Of a stretch of DNA of 64,000 bases, positions 54,348 through 63,914 are shown piece after piece. The notes beneath the pieces are model-generated. The model saw only the letters and a program-made list of their open reading frames with translations, did no database searches and was not told the DNA's origin. Within the stretch, counting starts at the first letter, position 1. Each line of letters begins with the position of its first letter. A program made the translations under genes and the position numbers. The stretch is taken from contig NVUQ01000001.1 in the NCBI GenBank assembly GCA_002401955.1, positions 1 through 64,000 of the forward strand, in the 5' to 3' direction. The DNA is from Flavobacteriales bacterium. GTDB lineage: Bacteria > Bacteroidota > Bacteroidia > Flavobacteriales_E > Vicingaceae.

Positions 54348-55262
54348 ATGCGAAAATTGCTACTAACATTAGTCTTTACTATAACCATGACACTCTCAGG
54401 ATATAGTCAATATAATATTGATTATGGCTTTTCTGTTGGGGCATCTAATTATTTAGGAGAGTTTGGTGGTGGAGATGGAGATGGAAGAGCTTTTGTAGCT
54501 GATTTAGAGTTTAGTTATACAAGATGGACTGCAGGAGCATTTTTTAGATACAAGTTATCTCCGAAAATTGCTACCAAAATATCGTTGAATTATATTAGAT
54601 TATCTGGCGATGATGTTAAATCTGGCAATCCATCTAGAAGAGCCAGAAATTTAAACTTCAAGAATGACATGTTTGAATTTTTGATTAACGGAGAATATTA
54701 TATATATAAGGTAAATGATGTTGGGGGAACTGGGCGTTATACCACAGATTTTAATCTGTATTTATTTGGTGGATTAGGGTTGTTTTATAGTAATCCGAAA
54801 GGACAGACAATTACTGGTGAATGGGTTTCTTTAAAACCTCTTGAAACTGAAGGAGTTTCATATAGTAGTTTAAATTTTGCTATCCCATTAGGAATAGGGT
54901 TTTATTACACAATTCAAAGAAAATACAGATTAGGATTAGAAATAGGATGGAGAACAACATTTACTGACTACATAGATGATGCTAGTACCGTATATGCCAA
55001 TGGAATCGGAGGTGTAGGTAATAATACTGATCAGAAGTTATTAGATGAAATAAATGCTGAAGGGGGAGAGCCACAATTGGTTGCAGGTAATTATGAGGCA
55101 GGGGATATAAGAGGAGATCCTGATAATAATGATGCTTACATGACAGCAACAGTTAATTTTAGTTGGGCTATTAGAGGGAGAAGTAAGTTTTATAAAGCTA
55201 AACATAGTTTTGTACTTGGCAGGAAGAAAAGAAGAAGAAGAAAGTCTAGAGCGAAATTCTAA
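54348..55262 (+). CDS. Outer-membrane beta-barrel protein, PorG/DUF6089-like
   Basis: 304 residues. The signal peptide ends near SGYSQ. The mature N-terminus YNIDYGFSVGASNYLGEFGG and later NLYLFGGLGLFYSNPKG, GFYYTIQRKYRLGLEIGWRTTFTDYIDD are the conserved phrases of the DUF6089 family, to which the type IX component PorG belongs. PorG links the PorK/PorN ring to the outer membrane. The tail RKKRRRRKSRAKF is strongly basic. Since the window encodes several type IX cargo proteins, a role in that system is reasonable, but other paralogues of the family exist. Confidence 0.8.
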   Translation: MRKLLLTLVFTITMTLSGYSQYNIDYGFSVGASNYLGEFGGGDGDGRAFVADLEFSYTRWTAGAFFRYKLSPKIATKISLNYIRLSGDDVKSGNPSRRARNLNFKNDMFEFLINGEYYIYKVNDVGGTGRYTTDFNLYLFGGLGLFYSNPKGQTITGEWVSLKPLETEGVSYSSLNFAIPLGIGFYYTIQRKYRLGLEIGWRTTFTDYIDDASTVYANGIGGVGNNTDQKLLDEINAEGGEPQLVAGNYEAGDIRGDPDNNDAYMTATVNFSWAIRGRSKFYKAKHSFVLGRKKRRRRKSRAKF

Positions 55263-55275
55263 AAGAAATAAACTA

Positions 55276-55306
55276 AAAAAAGTCTCGAATTTATCGAGAC
55301 TTTTTT
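55276..55306 (+). terminator. Terminator after the PorG-like gene
   Basis: The stem AGTCTCGA / TCGAGACT is extended by A/T pairs, with loop ATTTA and a T run. Confidence 0.88.
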
Positions 55307-55341
55307 ATTTCGTTTGTTTTATATATCCAGAATACATTATT

Positions 55342-55349
55342 TACTTTTG
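55342..55349 (+). promoter_or_regulatory. Bacteroidota -7 box for cysDN
   Basis: TACTTTTG matches TAnnTTTG, 20 nt before the cysD ATG. A -33 element at normal distance is not evident. Confidence 0.4.
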
Positions 55350-55369
55350 ATACTTGAAAAAAATAAGGT

Positions 55370-56275
55370 ATGGAATCATATAGTTTAACACACTTACAAG
55401 AGTTAGAGTCTGAAGCAATTTATGTCTTAAGAGAAGTAGCTTCTCAGTTCGAGAATCCTGCTTTGTTATTTTCTGGAGGGAAAGACTCTATAATTGTTGC
55501 ACACATGGCCCGAAAAGCATTTTGGCCAGGGAAAATGCCTTTTCCTTTGGTTCATGTTGATACAGGTCATAATTTTCCTGAAACAATAGCATTTAGAGAT
55601 AAATATGTTAAAGACATTGGTGCAAACCTTATTGTAGGTTCTGTACAACAATCTATAGATGAAAGAAAATCTATAGAAGAAACAGGGTACAATGCAAGTA
55701 GAAATGCTTTGCAGACAGTTACTTTACTAGACACCATTGAAGAATATAAGTTTGATTGTGCAATGGGTGGAGCTAGAAGAGATGAGGAAAAAGCGAGAGC
55801 AAAAGAACGCTTCTTTTCACACAGAGATGATTTTGGACAATGGGATCCAAAAAATCAGCGACCAGAATTATGGAATATTTTTAACGGGTTAAAAAATATG
55901 GGAGAACATTTTAGAGTTTTTCCAATTAGTAACTGGACTGAAATGGACGTTTGGCAGTATATTCTACAAGAAAAAATTGATATACCATCTATCTACTTGG
56001 CACACGAAAGAGATGTTTTTGTTAGAGATGGTGTTATTATGTCTGCTTGTGATTTTATTGAACAAAGAGATTCAGAACCAACATTTAAACAAACAGTTAG
56101 ATTTAGAACAATTGGAGATGCCACTTGTACAGGAGCTGTAGAATCTGATGCAGATTCAATAGGAAAAATAATAGAAGAAGTTGCTGCAGCAAGAACAACA
56201 GAAAGGGGTACACGTTCTGATGATAAACGTTCTGAAGCAGCAATGGAAGATAGAAAAAAACAAGGTTATTTTTAA
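55370..56275 (+). CDS. cysD: Sulfate adenylyltransferase subunit 2
   Basis: This 301-residue PP-loop ATP pyrophosphatase makes adenylylsulfate (APS) from ATP and sulfate. PP-loop LLFSGGKDSIIVAHMA, then VHVDTGHNFPE, CAMGGARRDEEKARAKER and VRFRTIGDATCTGAVES are all diagnostic. It works with the GTPase CysN, whose gene starts 3 bp later. No APS kinase, APS/PAPS reductase or sulfotransferase gene is in the window, so it may serve assimilation or sulfation. Confidence 0.97.
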   Translation: MESYSLTHLQELESEAIYVLREVASQFENPALLFSGGKDSIIVAHMARKAFWPGKMPFPLVHVDTGHNFPETIAFRDKYVKDIGANLIVGSVQQSIDERKSIEETGYNASRNALQTVTLLDTIEEYKFDCAMGGARRDEEKARAKERFFSHRDDFGQWDPKNQRPELWNIFNGLKNMGEHFRVFPISNWTEMDVWQYILQEKIDIPSIYLAHERDVFVRDGVIMSACDFIEQRDSEPTFKQTVRFRTIGDATCTGAVESDADSIGKIIEEVAAARTTERGTRSDDKRSEAAMEDRKKQGYF

Positions 56276-56278
56276 GAT

Positions 56279-57544
56279 ATGGAAACGAACTCGTATTTAG
56301 ATATGGAACTTTTACGTTTTTCAACAGCTGGTAGTGTTGATGATGGGAAAAGTACGCTTATAGGAAGGTTATTATATGATTCTAAATCTATATTTCAAGA
56401 CCAGTATGAAGCAATAGAAGAATCTAGTAGAAGAAAAGGTGATGAAACAGTTAATCTTGCATTGTTAACCGATGGTTTAAGGGCGGAAAGGGAGCAAGGT
56501 ATAACTATAGATGTAGCTTACCGTTATTTTGCTACACCAAAACGTAAATTTATTATTGCAGATACACCAGGTCATATTCAATATACAAGGAATATGGTTA
56601 CAGGCTCTTCAACATCTAACTTGTCAATTATTTTAGTTGATGCTAGGCACGGTGTTGTAGAACAAACATGCAGACATACTTTCCTATCTTCTTTATTAGG
56701 AATACCACATGTTGTGTTCTGTATCAATAAAATGGATTTGGTAGATTATTCTGAAGAAGTTTTTGAAGAAATAAAATCTGATTTAGAAGCATTTTCATCA
56801 AAATTAAATGTAAAGGATATTCATTTTTTACCAATGAGTGCCTTAAATGGAGACAATGTGGTAAACAAGTCTAAAAACATGGATTGGTATCAAGGTTCAA
56901 CCTTGATGTATTTGTTAGAAAATATACATATAGGAAGTGATTATAATCATATTGATTGTCGTTTTCCAGTACAATATGTAGTTAGACCTAAATCAGAAAA
57001 ATATCCTGATTACAGAGGGTATGCAGGAAGAATTGCAGGAGGTGTTTTTAAACCAGGAGATGAGGTAGCTGTTTTGCCATCTGGGTTTACTTCAAAAATT
57101 AATTCAATAGAGACCATGGATGGTTCATTAGCAGAAGCATTTGCACCAATGTCTGTAACGATAACGTTGGAAGATGATATTGATGTAAGTAGAGGAGATA
57201 TGATTGTGAGAGAAAATAATCAGCCAACTGTATCTCAAGATATTGATGTGATGATTTGTTGGTTAAATGATAAGAAAATGATTCTTAGAGGAAAATATGC
57301 GATCAAACATACCTCAAATGATGTAAGGTGTATTATTAAGGAAGTAAAGTATAAAATGAACATTAATACCCTACATAGAATTGAAGATGATAAAGAGATT
57401 GCTATGAACGATATTGCAAGAATATCCATTAGAACAACAAAACCTTTATTGTATGATAAGTATACTCGAAATAGAGCTACAGGAAGTTTAATACTTATTG
57501 ATGAAGCAACCAACGAAACTGTTGGTGCAGGAATGTTAATTTAA
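56279..57544 (+). CDS. cysN: Sulfate adenylyltransferase subunit 1 (GTPase)
   Basis: 421-residue EF-Tu-like GTPase that drives APS synthesis. G motifs: GSVDDGKSTLIGRLLYD (G1), the ERGITID-type switch here as REQGITIDVAYRYF (G2), ADTPGHIQYTRNM (G3), NKMDLVDY (G4). Two beta-barrel domains follow. It ends GAGMLI without a fused APS kinase domain, so this is CysN and not the bifunctional NodQ/CysNC form. A perfect palindromic terminator closes the operon. Confidence 0.97.
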   Translation: METNSYLDMELLRFSTAGSVDDGKSTLIGRLLYDSKSIFQDQYEAIEESSRRKGDETVNLALLTDGLRAEREQGITIDVAYRYFATPKRKFIIADTPGHIQYTRNMVTGSSTSNLSIILVDARHGVVEQTCRHTFLSSLLGIPHVVFCINKMDLVDYSEEVFEEIKSDLEAFSSKLNVKDIHFLPMSALNGDNVVNKSKNMDWYQGSTLMYLLENIHIGSDYNHIDCRFPVQYVVRPKSEKYPDYRGYAGRIAGGVFKPGDEVAVLPSGFTSKINSIETMDGSLAEAFAPMSVTITLEDDIDVSRGDMIVRENNQPTVSQDIDVMICWLNDKKMILRGKYAIKHTSNDVRCIIKEVKYKMNINTLHRIEDDKEIAMNDIARISIRTTKPLLYDKYTRNRATGSLILIDEATNETVGAGMLI

Positions 57545-57549
57545 AATTA

Positions 57550-57587
57550 AAAAAGGCTCTGATTTTAAAATCAGAGCCTTTTTTATT
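57550..57587. terminator. Bidirectional terminator after cysN
   Basis: A perfect 17-bp inverted repeat (AAAAAGGCTCTGATTTT and its complement) has A and T flanks, so it serves cysN and the convergent HMA gene. Confidence 0.92.
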
Positions 57588-57939
57588 AATGATTCATTCC
57601 ACCTAATTTGCAGCATCCAGGTAAAGCATCATATGCTTTTGGATCAGCTTTAATGTCATCAGCATCATAACCAACTTTACTTATTGCTGCTCTTATTTTT
57701 TCGGGCGTAGTTTTAGCAAGCTTATATTTAACGGTTAATTCAGCTTTATCTACATCTAAACTCGAAGATAATACCCCTTTTTCGTAAGCCATGGCTTTTT
57801 CTATTCTGGTTTTACACATGCCACATTGGGTTGATGTTTTGATAATTATTGTTTCTACTTTTTTTGCTTTTTGAGCCATTACATCATTAGAAGTTGTTGT
57901 AATAAGAGTAATGATGATTAGTGTTATTAGATTTTTCAT
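57586..57939 (-). CDS. Exported heavy-metal-associated (HMA) domain protein
   Basis: 117 residues. The signal peptide (1-22) ends VMAQK. The HMA domain (about 25-95) has the metal-binding loop TQCGMCKTRIEKAM, and the C-terminus LPGCCKLGGMNH adds two cysteines and a histidine. It is a periplasmic metallochaperone-like protein, most likely for copper or another soft metal. It follows a TonB receptor in the same direction by about 43 bp, which suggests a shared operon for metal uptake or handling. Confidence 0.9.
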   Translation of the reverse strand: MKNLITLIIITLITTTSNDVMAQKAKKVETIIIKTSTQCGMCKTRIEKAMAYEKGVLSSSLDVDKAELTVKYKLAKTTPEKIRAAISKVGYDADDIKADPKAYDALPGCCKLGGMNH

Positions 57940-57982
57940 GGTTTTATATTATTTAGTTTAATTAATTTAGGGATAGCCCTTT

Positions 57983-60175
57983 TTATTTTATTTTATATCT
58001 CAATCCAAAATAGATGTTTCTTCCCATAACAGGACCCCATATCAATGATGCATCAAAATTTGATCCATTAGGATTGTTTGCCGAAATTATAGGGTTTTCT
58101 TGCTTGTAATTTAAGATGTTTTCAACTCCAGCATAAACTTCAAACTTTTTAAAAGCCCTTGTAACTTGTCCGTTTAAGGTGTAAAAGGGGAGTGATTTAG
58201 CATCTATAACATACTCAGGCGAATTACTTGTGGTGCTCGGAATCCTACTTACATCATACCAATGACCTGTTAAATCAAACTTCCATTTATCAAAATTAGT
58301 GATGTATCCCAAATTAACTAACACTCTATTTTTTGGAGTTAATGGTTTGTCTTTTAACTCACCACTGTAAGTTGTTTTGATGTTGTACCATTTGTAAGCA
58401 GCTTTTAATTCTAAAGCTTTGGTTATTTCAATATTATATTCAACTTGTAAACTGTGCGAAAATGATTTTCCATCTAAATTATAAAAAGAAATTTCTCGAG
58501 GATTTTCATAATCAACAACTACTTTATTGGTAAAATCTGTGTAGTAATAATCAAGAGAGATTCCCATTTCTTTTTGAGCCAATTCAAATTTGTGTGTGAT
58601 GCTTGTTCCGTAATTCCAGGCAATTTCTGGTAATAAATCAGTATCATTAAAAACGATATTTCTTGCACTTGCCATAGCCGCTCCTGAATTTTCTATAATG
58701 GGGTTGGCAGTTCTAAAACCTCTACCAGCAGATAATCTAAAAGCAGACCTGTCGGTAAAACTATATTTATAATGAGCTCTAGGAGTAATAAATGCACCAA
58801 AAGTGTTGTGATGATCTCCTCTTAGCCCTAAAACCAATGCTGTTTTTTTCTCATTATTATAAGCATACTCTACAAACGCACCAGGAACCATCTCAACTTT
58901 CCCAAACTTATAAGATTTGTTCAAGTTTTTATCATAATTATCGTAAACAAAACTTCCGCCCATTTTTATTTTATGATCGGTACTATTTAGAATTGTTTGA
59001 TAAATCACATTCATGTACCCACTGTATTGTTGAGCATTATATGATTTTTGTCCGTATTTAGATTGGTGATCGTGAAATCTAAAGCTATTAATAATACCAA
59101 TGCTTTTGTATGGTTTTTTAGGAAACAAAAATCCATTTTTGGTAAAAACTTCAAACTGTTTTGTTTTAACACCAATATAGTATAGTGGTTCTTGTTCATT
59201 TGCTTTTATTTGTCCAGCACTTAAATCATCAAAAACAGCTCTAAAACCTGCTTGAAACATGCGTTTTTTTCCTCTGTATTTCCAACGGTTAAATACATTG
59301 TATTGAGTTCGTATCGGATGATCGTGAAAATTATCATTGTTATTATCATGACTAATTTGTTGTGTACTTGTGTGGAGCATTGTTAAAGTACTCCATTTAT
59401 TATTTAATTTTTGGGCAGCCTGTAAGTTTATTTCACCTCTACTCATAATGTTTCCATAAAGGTTTAAATATAGCTTATCAGCTTTGTCTGGTTTTTGAAG
59501 TTCAATGTTTATTTGACCCGTAATAGATTCATAACCATTAATAACAGAACCTGCACCTTTTTTTATTTGTATTGAACTTGCTTGAGTTCCTGGAACAAAA
59601 GTTAAACCGTAAGCAGCAGATAACCCTCGGACTAAAGGAAGGTTTTCGTATTGAATTTGAGTGTAAATTCCATCTAAACCTAGCATCTGAATTTTCTTAG
59701 CTCCAGAAACAGCATCTGTAAAATTTACATCAACAGAGGCGTTTGTTTCGAAACTTTCGGAAATATTACAGCAAGCAGCTTTTGCTAATTCATTAGATGT
59801 TAATGTTTCCACATGAATTGGATCTATTGTGTTTATAAAAGTGCCTGATTGCCTTTCTATCACTTGAAACTCATCCAAACCAACAACACTTTGTAATTCT
59901 ACTTTTATTTTGTTTTGAAAAGCATTTAATGTGATAGTATCAGATTGGTAGCCTACAAAACTTACAATTAATGTAGCAGGATAAGTTGTAGGTTCTATAA
60001 TTACAAAATTACCATTAGCATCCGCAACAACTCCAATTGTAGTGTTTTTCCAATAAACATTTGCTAATGGAACACTTTCTTTGTTAGTATCAATTACAGA
60101 TCCTTTAATGCTTTTTTGAGCATTAACTGAAAGCATCAGAAGTAGAAATGTAAGTGTTAATATTATCGTTTTCAT
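57983..60175 (-). CDS. TonB-dependent receptor with carboxypeptidase-regulatory domain
   Basis: 730 residues from ATG 60175 (open frame to 60208). The signal peptide ends SVNAQ. The CarboxypepD_reg-like domain (KGSVIDTNKESVPLANVYWK) is followed by a plug domain with ELAKAACCNISESFETNASVDV and a 22-strand barrel ending NIYFGLRYKIK. The CCNISESFETN phrase is, in my memory, typical of Bacteroidota receptors that sit next to HMA proteins. With the HMA protein and the Cys-rich exported protein it probably imports or senses a metal complex. Confidence 0.92.
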   Translation of the reverse strand: MKTIILTLTFLLLMLSVNAQKSIKGSVIDTNKESVPLANVYWKNTTIGVVADANGNFVIIEPTTYPATLIVSFVGYQSDTITLNAFQNKIKVELQSVVGLDEFQVIERQSGTFINTIDPIHVETLTSNELAKAACCNISESFETNASVDVNFTDAVSGAKKIQMLGLDGIYTQIQYENLPLVRGLSAAYGLTFVPGTQASSIQIKKGAGSVINGYESITGQINIELQKPDKADKLYLNLYGNIMSRGEINLQAAQKLNNKWSTLTMLHTSTQQISHDNNNDNFHDHPIRTQYNVFNRWKYRGKKRMFQAGFRAVFDDLSAGQIKANEQEPLYYIGVKTKQFEVFTKNGFLFPKKPYKSIGIINSFRFHDHQSKYGQKSYNAQQYSGYMNVIYQTILNSTDHKIKMGGSFVYDNYDKNLNKSYKFGKVEMVPGAFVEYAYNNEKKTALVLGLRGDHHNTFGAFITPRAHYKYSFTDRSAFRLSAGRGFRTANPIIENSGAAMASARNIVFNDTDLLPEIAWNYGTSITHKFELAQKEMGISLDYYYTDFTNKVVVDYENPREISFYNLDGKSFSHSLQVEYNIEITKALELKAAYKWYNIKTTYSGELKDKPLTPKNRVLVNLGYITNFDKWKFDLTGHWYDVSRIPSTTSNSPEYVIDAKSLPFYTLNGQVTRAFKKFEVYAGVENILNYKQENPIISANNPNGSNFDASLIWGPVMGRNIYFGLRYKIK

Positions 60176-60297
60176 TTGTTTAAAATTCTTAATAATTATT
60201 TCAGGCATAGCCTGTTTTAATAAAATGAATAATCATTTATCTTAAGTGTGATGAATATATCACACACTTAATCCTAAAACGGATTAAGAAAAAAGAA

Positions 60298-60690
60298 TCA
60301 AAGTCTGAAAACTTGAACTATTTTAAGTAGTTCGTAGCCACTTGGTGGCGGTAGGTTGGTGTAAAAATTAAAATCAGAAGTTCTAAAAACTGTTTTTAAT
60401 AAAACAGTACTTATTTCTAGTGCTAATATGTTGTTATTAAATAATTTAACTTTCGTTAAAGTGTTGCTGTCGTAATCAAAATCTAAAGTGATGTCATGAA
60501 AATCACAACATTTTTGAGAAATAGCATTCTCATCTTTAGATGCTTTATTACAATCATCAAAACTAGATAAGCTTATTTGAGTGTTACCACTCATTAAACA
60601 CTCCATTTTATACAAACTAAATTGAAGCGTTGATACTAGCAAAACTAGTATCATTGAAAAACTGAGTGTGTATTTAAATATGGTTTTCAT
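60298..60690 (-). CDS. Small exported Cys-rich protein (HYC_CC_PP-like)
   Basis: 130 residues from ATG 60690. An N-terminal membrane segment or signal (about 8-25) is followed by a short region with cysteines (MECLMSG, DDCNKA, KCCDFHDI) and ends TNLPPPSGYELLKIVQVFRL. The KCC pair and the Pro-rich end resemble the small HYC_CC_PP family proteins found beside HMA and TonB receptor genes in Bacteroidota. It probably binds a metal in the periplasm, but this is inference from neighbours and cysteines. It lies 122 bp upstream of the receptor gene in the same direction. Confidence 0.65.
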   Translation of the reverse strand: MKTIFKYTLSFSMILVLLVSTLQFSLYKMECLMSGNTQISLSSFDDCNKASKDENAISQKCCDFHDITLDFDYDSNTLTKVKLFNNNILALEISTVLLKTVFRTSDFNFYTNLPPPSGYELLKIVQVFRL

Positions 60691-60751
60691 AAACTTATAC
60701 AACAAAATTACGAAAAAAAGGCTCAGATATTTTGTGGTAGTAAAGTAGTGC

Positions 60752-63007
60752 TTATTCTTTAACTATTTTTATAACCTTACTTCCATCGTTATTATTGAAT
60801 TTTAAGAGATAAATTCCTTTATAATAGGATTGTAGGTTTACAATAATAGAATTGTTTTTTACCGATTGAGCAAAAACAACTTTACCAAGTAAGTTTACAA
60901 TTTCTATGGATGAATTTGACAAGTTATTATTGCCTAAATTAATATGAATTTGATTAGATGTTGGATTCGGATAAACATGTATTTCATCAATTTTATTGTT
61001 AATTGATTCAATATTTGTAGCGTCATATCCTTGGAAATAAGCAACACCACCAGAAAGGTTTCCAACCAATAAATCTAAATAAGTATCGTTATTAATATCT
61101 GCTAAACCAACATTTGATTGTACCCCTTCCCAAATTCCTAGAAAGGTAGAATCGATAGAAAAAGTTCCTGTTAAATTACCATCAATATTCTCGAATTTAT
61201 AAAGGTAGCCGTTAGATGAACCAGATAACATTTTATAATTTCCTCCCTCATCGTAAATAAAAGGACTACTATTTCCTTGAAAATCTGTAGATCTTTTTGT
61301 GTTTATGTTTCCTAATGAAGTAGTTATAAGTGTGAAAGCAGGACTGTTTACAGTTCCTGTATTTTCATAGTAAGTAAAAAAACCAGCCTCTGTTCCAATT
61401 ACTAAATCAAGTTTGCTATCTCTATTTAAATCAATAAGCTGAGGTGTGGCTGTTCCTCCAATATCTATATTGTTGTACTGTGCTTGGTTTAGCACAAAGT
61501 TTGCTGGATTTCCTGCTCCAGCAGTATTTTCAAAGTAATGCATATAGCCAATGTAGTCTCCAACAATCATATCTTGATCACCATCACCATCTAAATCACC
61601 AAAAGTAGGGTGTAATCCTAAGGTTTTTCTGTTGTTTTGCAGGTCTAAAGTTAAGTTTGATATGTTTACATAATTAGAATCTACCAATTGGTAATATGGA
61701 TTGATTGCAGTTCCTTTATTTTCATAAAGCCATAATGATGAAACATAATACTCTGCAATATTTTCATCATACAATCCATAATTTCCTATGATGATATCTA
61801 GTAAGCCATCAGCATTATAATCAAAAAAGGTAGGGTGAGATCCTTGTCCTAATTCTATCATTCCATCTTGTAAAAATGCTTTTGTTTTTAAGTTAAAATC
61901 AGGATTATTTGTAAGGTTATCATTTTGGTAAAGCCAAACATTGTTGGTGTTTTCACTATACGAAGGACTATTAGTAGAACAAATTAAATCTTTAACACCA
62001 TCATTATTTACATCCGTATAAAAACCTGCTACAAAATGTTGAATATCGAGCTTTGTAGTGCTTAAATTATTTAATGGAAAATTAAAATCTTGAGTAGTAA
62101 TTGATGATGAAGTTAGGTTAGGGCTTAGGTCATCATTAATTAAAAGCAATAAATTTTTGTAAGAATTACCACCTAAAAGTAGGTCTTTGTTGTTGTTTCC
62201 ATCAATATCTAATGTTAGGAAAGAAGAACCTCCAACGTGCTTATCATTTGTTGCAGTTTTTTCTGGATTTCCAACATTAACAAAACAAGTATCGTAAAAG
62301 ATAGCTTTGTTTTGACCTGGGTTTTCTTTAATGAATCCCCAACATTTATTTCGTAATTGAAAATCTAATTGACTACAATCACCATTTCTTTCCATGGATA
62401 AATTTTTATGATATTCAATTCGTCCACCAATAATACTTAGGGTAAGAATGTCCAAATCCCCATCATTGTCAATATCATCAAAAGCAGGTAAATTTGCAGT
62501 GCTGATAAATATATTGGTATAGCTTGGTGTTAGTGAATCTGGCTGAACATCAGAATGAATTTGGTTAGTGTCTAAAACAAAACTAAGTTGACTTGTAGAA
62601 GTGTTTTTATAAGCTCCAATTCCACCTGAAGAAGAAGTGAAAATATCCATTTTACCATCGCAATTGTAATCTCTTAATAAAACCCAATCGCGTAACCCAG
62701 TGGGAAAATATTGAATGTAGCTGGGATCATGAGTATAAGTAATTTGATTGGCTTCACCAGAATTAATAAAGGTAGAAATACGATTGCCTGTTCTATCAAA
62801 AACAAACAAATCATTTATACCATCTAAATTAAGGTCTATTTCGGAAAATTGTACAGCGTTAAAACCACCTGCCCAAGGGTTTTTTAGCGTATCTCCATTT
62901 ATAGATAAAATTGTTAGATTATCGTTTCTAGTAAAACTGTGTTGAGCTTTACAAAAAGTAGTAAATAATAAACTACAGACTAGTAAATAAAAAGTAATAC
63001 ATCTCAT
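60752..63007 (-). CDS. FG-GAP/VCBS repeat surface protein with T9SS type A tail
   Basis: 751 residues. The signal peptide ends TFCKAQ. At least nine Asp-rich calcium-loop repeats of the form DxNxDGxxDxxxG can be seen (for example DLNLDGINDLFV, DIDNDGDLDILT, DLDGDGDQDMIVG, DLNRDSKLDLVIG), typical of integrin-like beta-propellers. The last 80 residues, from VYPNPTSNQIHIN to IVKE, are a type A sorting domain. It should be exported and attached to the surface by the type IX system. Role unknown, probably binding or adhesion. Confidence 0.92.
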   Translation of the reverse strand: MRCITFYLLVCSLLFTTFCKAQHSFTRNDNLTILSINGDTLKNPWAGGFNAVQFSEIDLNLDGINDLFVFDRTGNRISTFINSGEANQITYTHDPSYIQYFPTGLRDWVLLRDYNCDGKMDIFTSSSGGIGAYKNTSTSQLSFVLDTNQIHSDVQPDSLTPSYTNIFISTANLPAFDDIDNDGDLDILTLSIIGGRIEYHKNLSMERNGDCSQLDFQLRNKCWGFIKENPGQNKAIFYDTCFVNVGNPEKTATNDKHVGGSSFLTLDIDGNNNKDLLLGGNSYKNLLLLINDDLSPNLTSSSITTQDFNFPLNNLSTTKLDIQHFVAGFYTDVNNDGVKDLICSTNSPSYSENTNNVWLYQNDNLTNNPDFNLKTKAFLQDGMIELGQGSHPTFFDYNADGLLDIIIGNYGLYDENIAEYYVSSLWLYENKGTAINPYYQLVDSNYVNISNLTLDLQNNRKTLGLHPTFGDLDGDGDQDMIVGDYIGYMHYFENTAGAGNPANFVLNQAQYNNIDIGGTATPQLIDLNRDSKLDLVIGTEAGFFTYYENTGTVNSPAFTLITTSLGNINTKRSTDFQGNSSPFIYDEGGNYKMLSGSSNGYLYKFENIDGNLTGTFSIDSTFLGIWEGVQSNVGLADINNDTYLDLLVGNLSGGVAYFQGYDATNIESINNKIDEIHVYPNPTSNQIHINLGNNNLSNSSIEIVNLLGKVVFAQSVKNNSIIVNLQSYYKGIYLLKFNNNDGSKVIKIVKE

Positions 63008-63032
63008 AATAGTGAATAAAAGTACTCAAAAA

Positions 63033-63064
63033 ATGAAGCTTCATCTTATTCTTAATTATCTTTG
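63033..63064 (+). promoter_or_regulatory. nfu -7 box and palindrome between divergent genes
   Basis: TATCTTTG (63057-63064) matches the -7 consensus and lies 21 nt before the nfu ATG. A perfect 12-bp palindrome ATGAAGCTTCAT at 63033-63044 covers the -33 area and could be an operator. Confidence 0.45.
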
Positions 63065-63085
63065 TAATATAAAACCAAAAAAATA

Positions 63086-63712
63086 ATGGAAACAACACAA
63101 GCACCATACACGATTTATGCAGAAAGCACACCTAACCCGAATACAATGAAATTTGTATCGAACAGGTGGTTAATTACCAATAACAAATCTTATGAGGTAT
63201 TAGCCGATCAGCGTGTTGGAAGCCCATCACCATTGGCAGAGAAGTTGTTTAGCTTTCCGTTTATTAATGGTGTTTTTATTTCTGCAAACTTTGTTACAGT
63301 TACTAAATCAGAATCTATAGAATGGACCGATGTAATGATAGAATTGAGAGATTTTATTTCTAATTATCTCAATACTAAAGGTATGGAAGTAATTCGAGAA
63401 GAATTTTTAACTGAAGATACTGTAGCAGAAACAACAGGAGATACTGGTACAGCTCAATCAACTTCTAAAAAAGAGTTGACAGATTTTGATAAGAAGATAG
63501 TAGAAATATTAGATGAATACATAAAACCTGCAGTAGAAAGCGATGGTGGAGCAATAGAATTTGATTCTTTTGAAGATGGTATTGTAAAAGTGATTTTAAA
63601 AGGGGCTTGTAGCGGATGTCCTTCATCTACTGCTACGCTAAAAGGAGGAATAGAATCTTTACTAAAAAGTATGCTCCCTGAAGTAAAAGAGGTTGAAGCT
63701 ATTAATGGGTAA
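63086..63712 (+). CDS. nfu: Nfu-type iron-sulfur cluster carrier
   Basis: 208 residues in two parts. The N-terminal Nfu_N domain (about 8-95) begins IYAESTPNPNTMKFV. After a Thr/Ser/Glu linker, the NifU C-terminal domain (about 130-205) has the cluster-binding CxxC in KGACSGCPSSTATLKGG (Cys175, Cys178). It carries 4Fe-4S clusters to apoproteins in the cytoplasm. The gene is monocistronic, and the repeat element F begins right after it. No isc or suf genes are in the window. Confidence 0.94.
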   Translation: METTQAPYTIYAESTPNPNTMKFVSNRWLITNNKSYEVLADQRVGSPSPLAEKLFSFPFINGVFISANFVTVTKSESIEWTDVMIELRDFISNYLNTKGMEVIREEFLTEDTVAETTGDTGTAQSTSKKELTDFDKKIVEILDEYIKPAVESDGGAIEFDSFEDGIVKVILKGACSGCPSSTATLKGGIESLLKSMLPEVKEVEAING

Positions 63713-63717
63713 ATGTT

Positions 63718-63914
63718 CGTTTAACGACCCGGCTATGTTTTTGTAGGGCGATTTAAAAGTACTTATTTTCGTTTAGCTAATTAGCCAAAGCTTAGGATTT
63801 GGGTTTTAACTTTTTTCTGATAAAACGTCAAAACAAAGTTTTGGCGGAGTTTATTAATAGCACGGAACTTTCGTAAACCAACGAACGTCTATTTGTTATA
63901 TACAGTGTTACCTG
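63718..63914 (-). repeat. Cassette-boundary-like element F
   Basis: On the minus strand it starts AACACTGTATATAACAAATAG, overlapping the stop codon of the partial gene, and ends CATAGCCGGGTCGTTAAACG, 5 bp from the nfu stop. Both ends match element A at 33686-33856, 30 kb away. Inside is a hairpin with CAAAAC/GTTTTG arms near 63828-63845. Confidence 0.75.
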
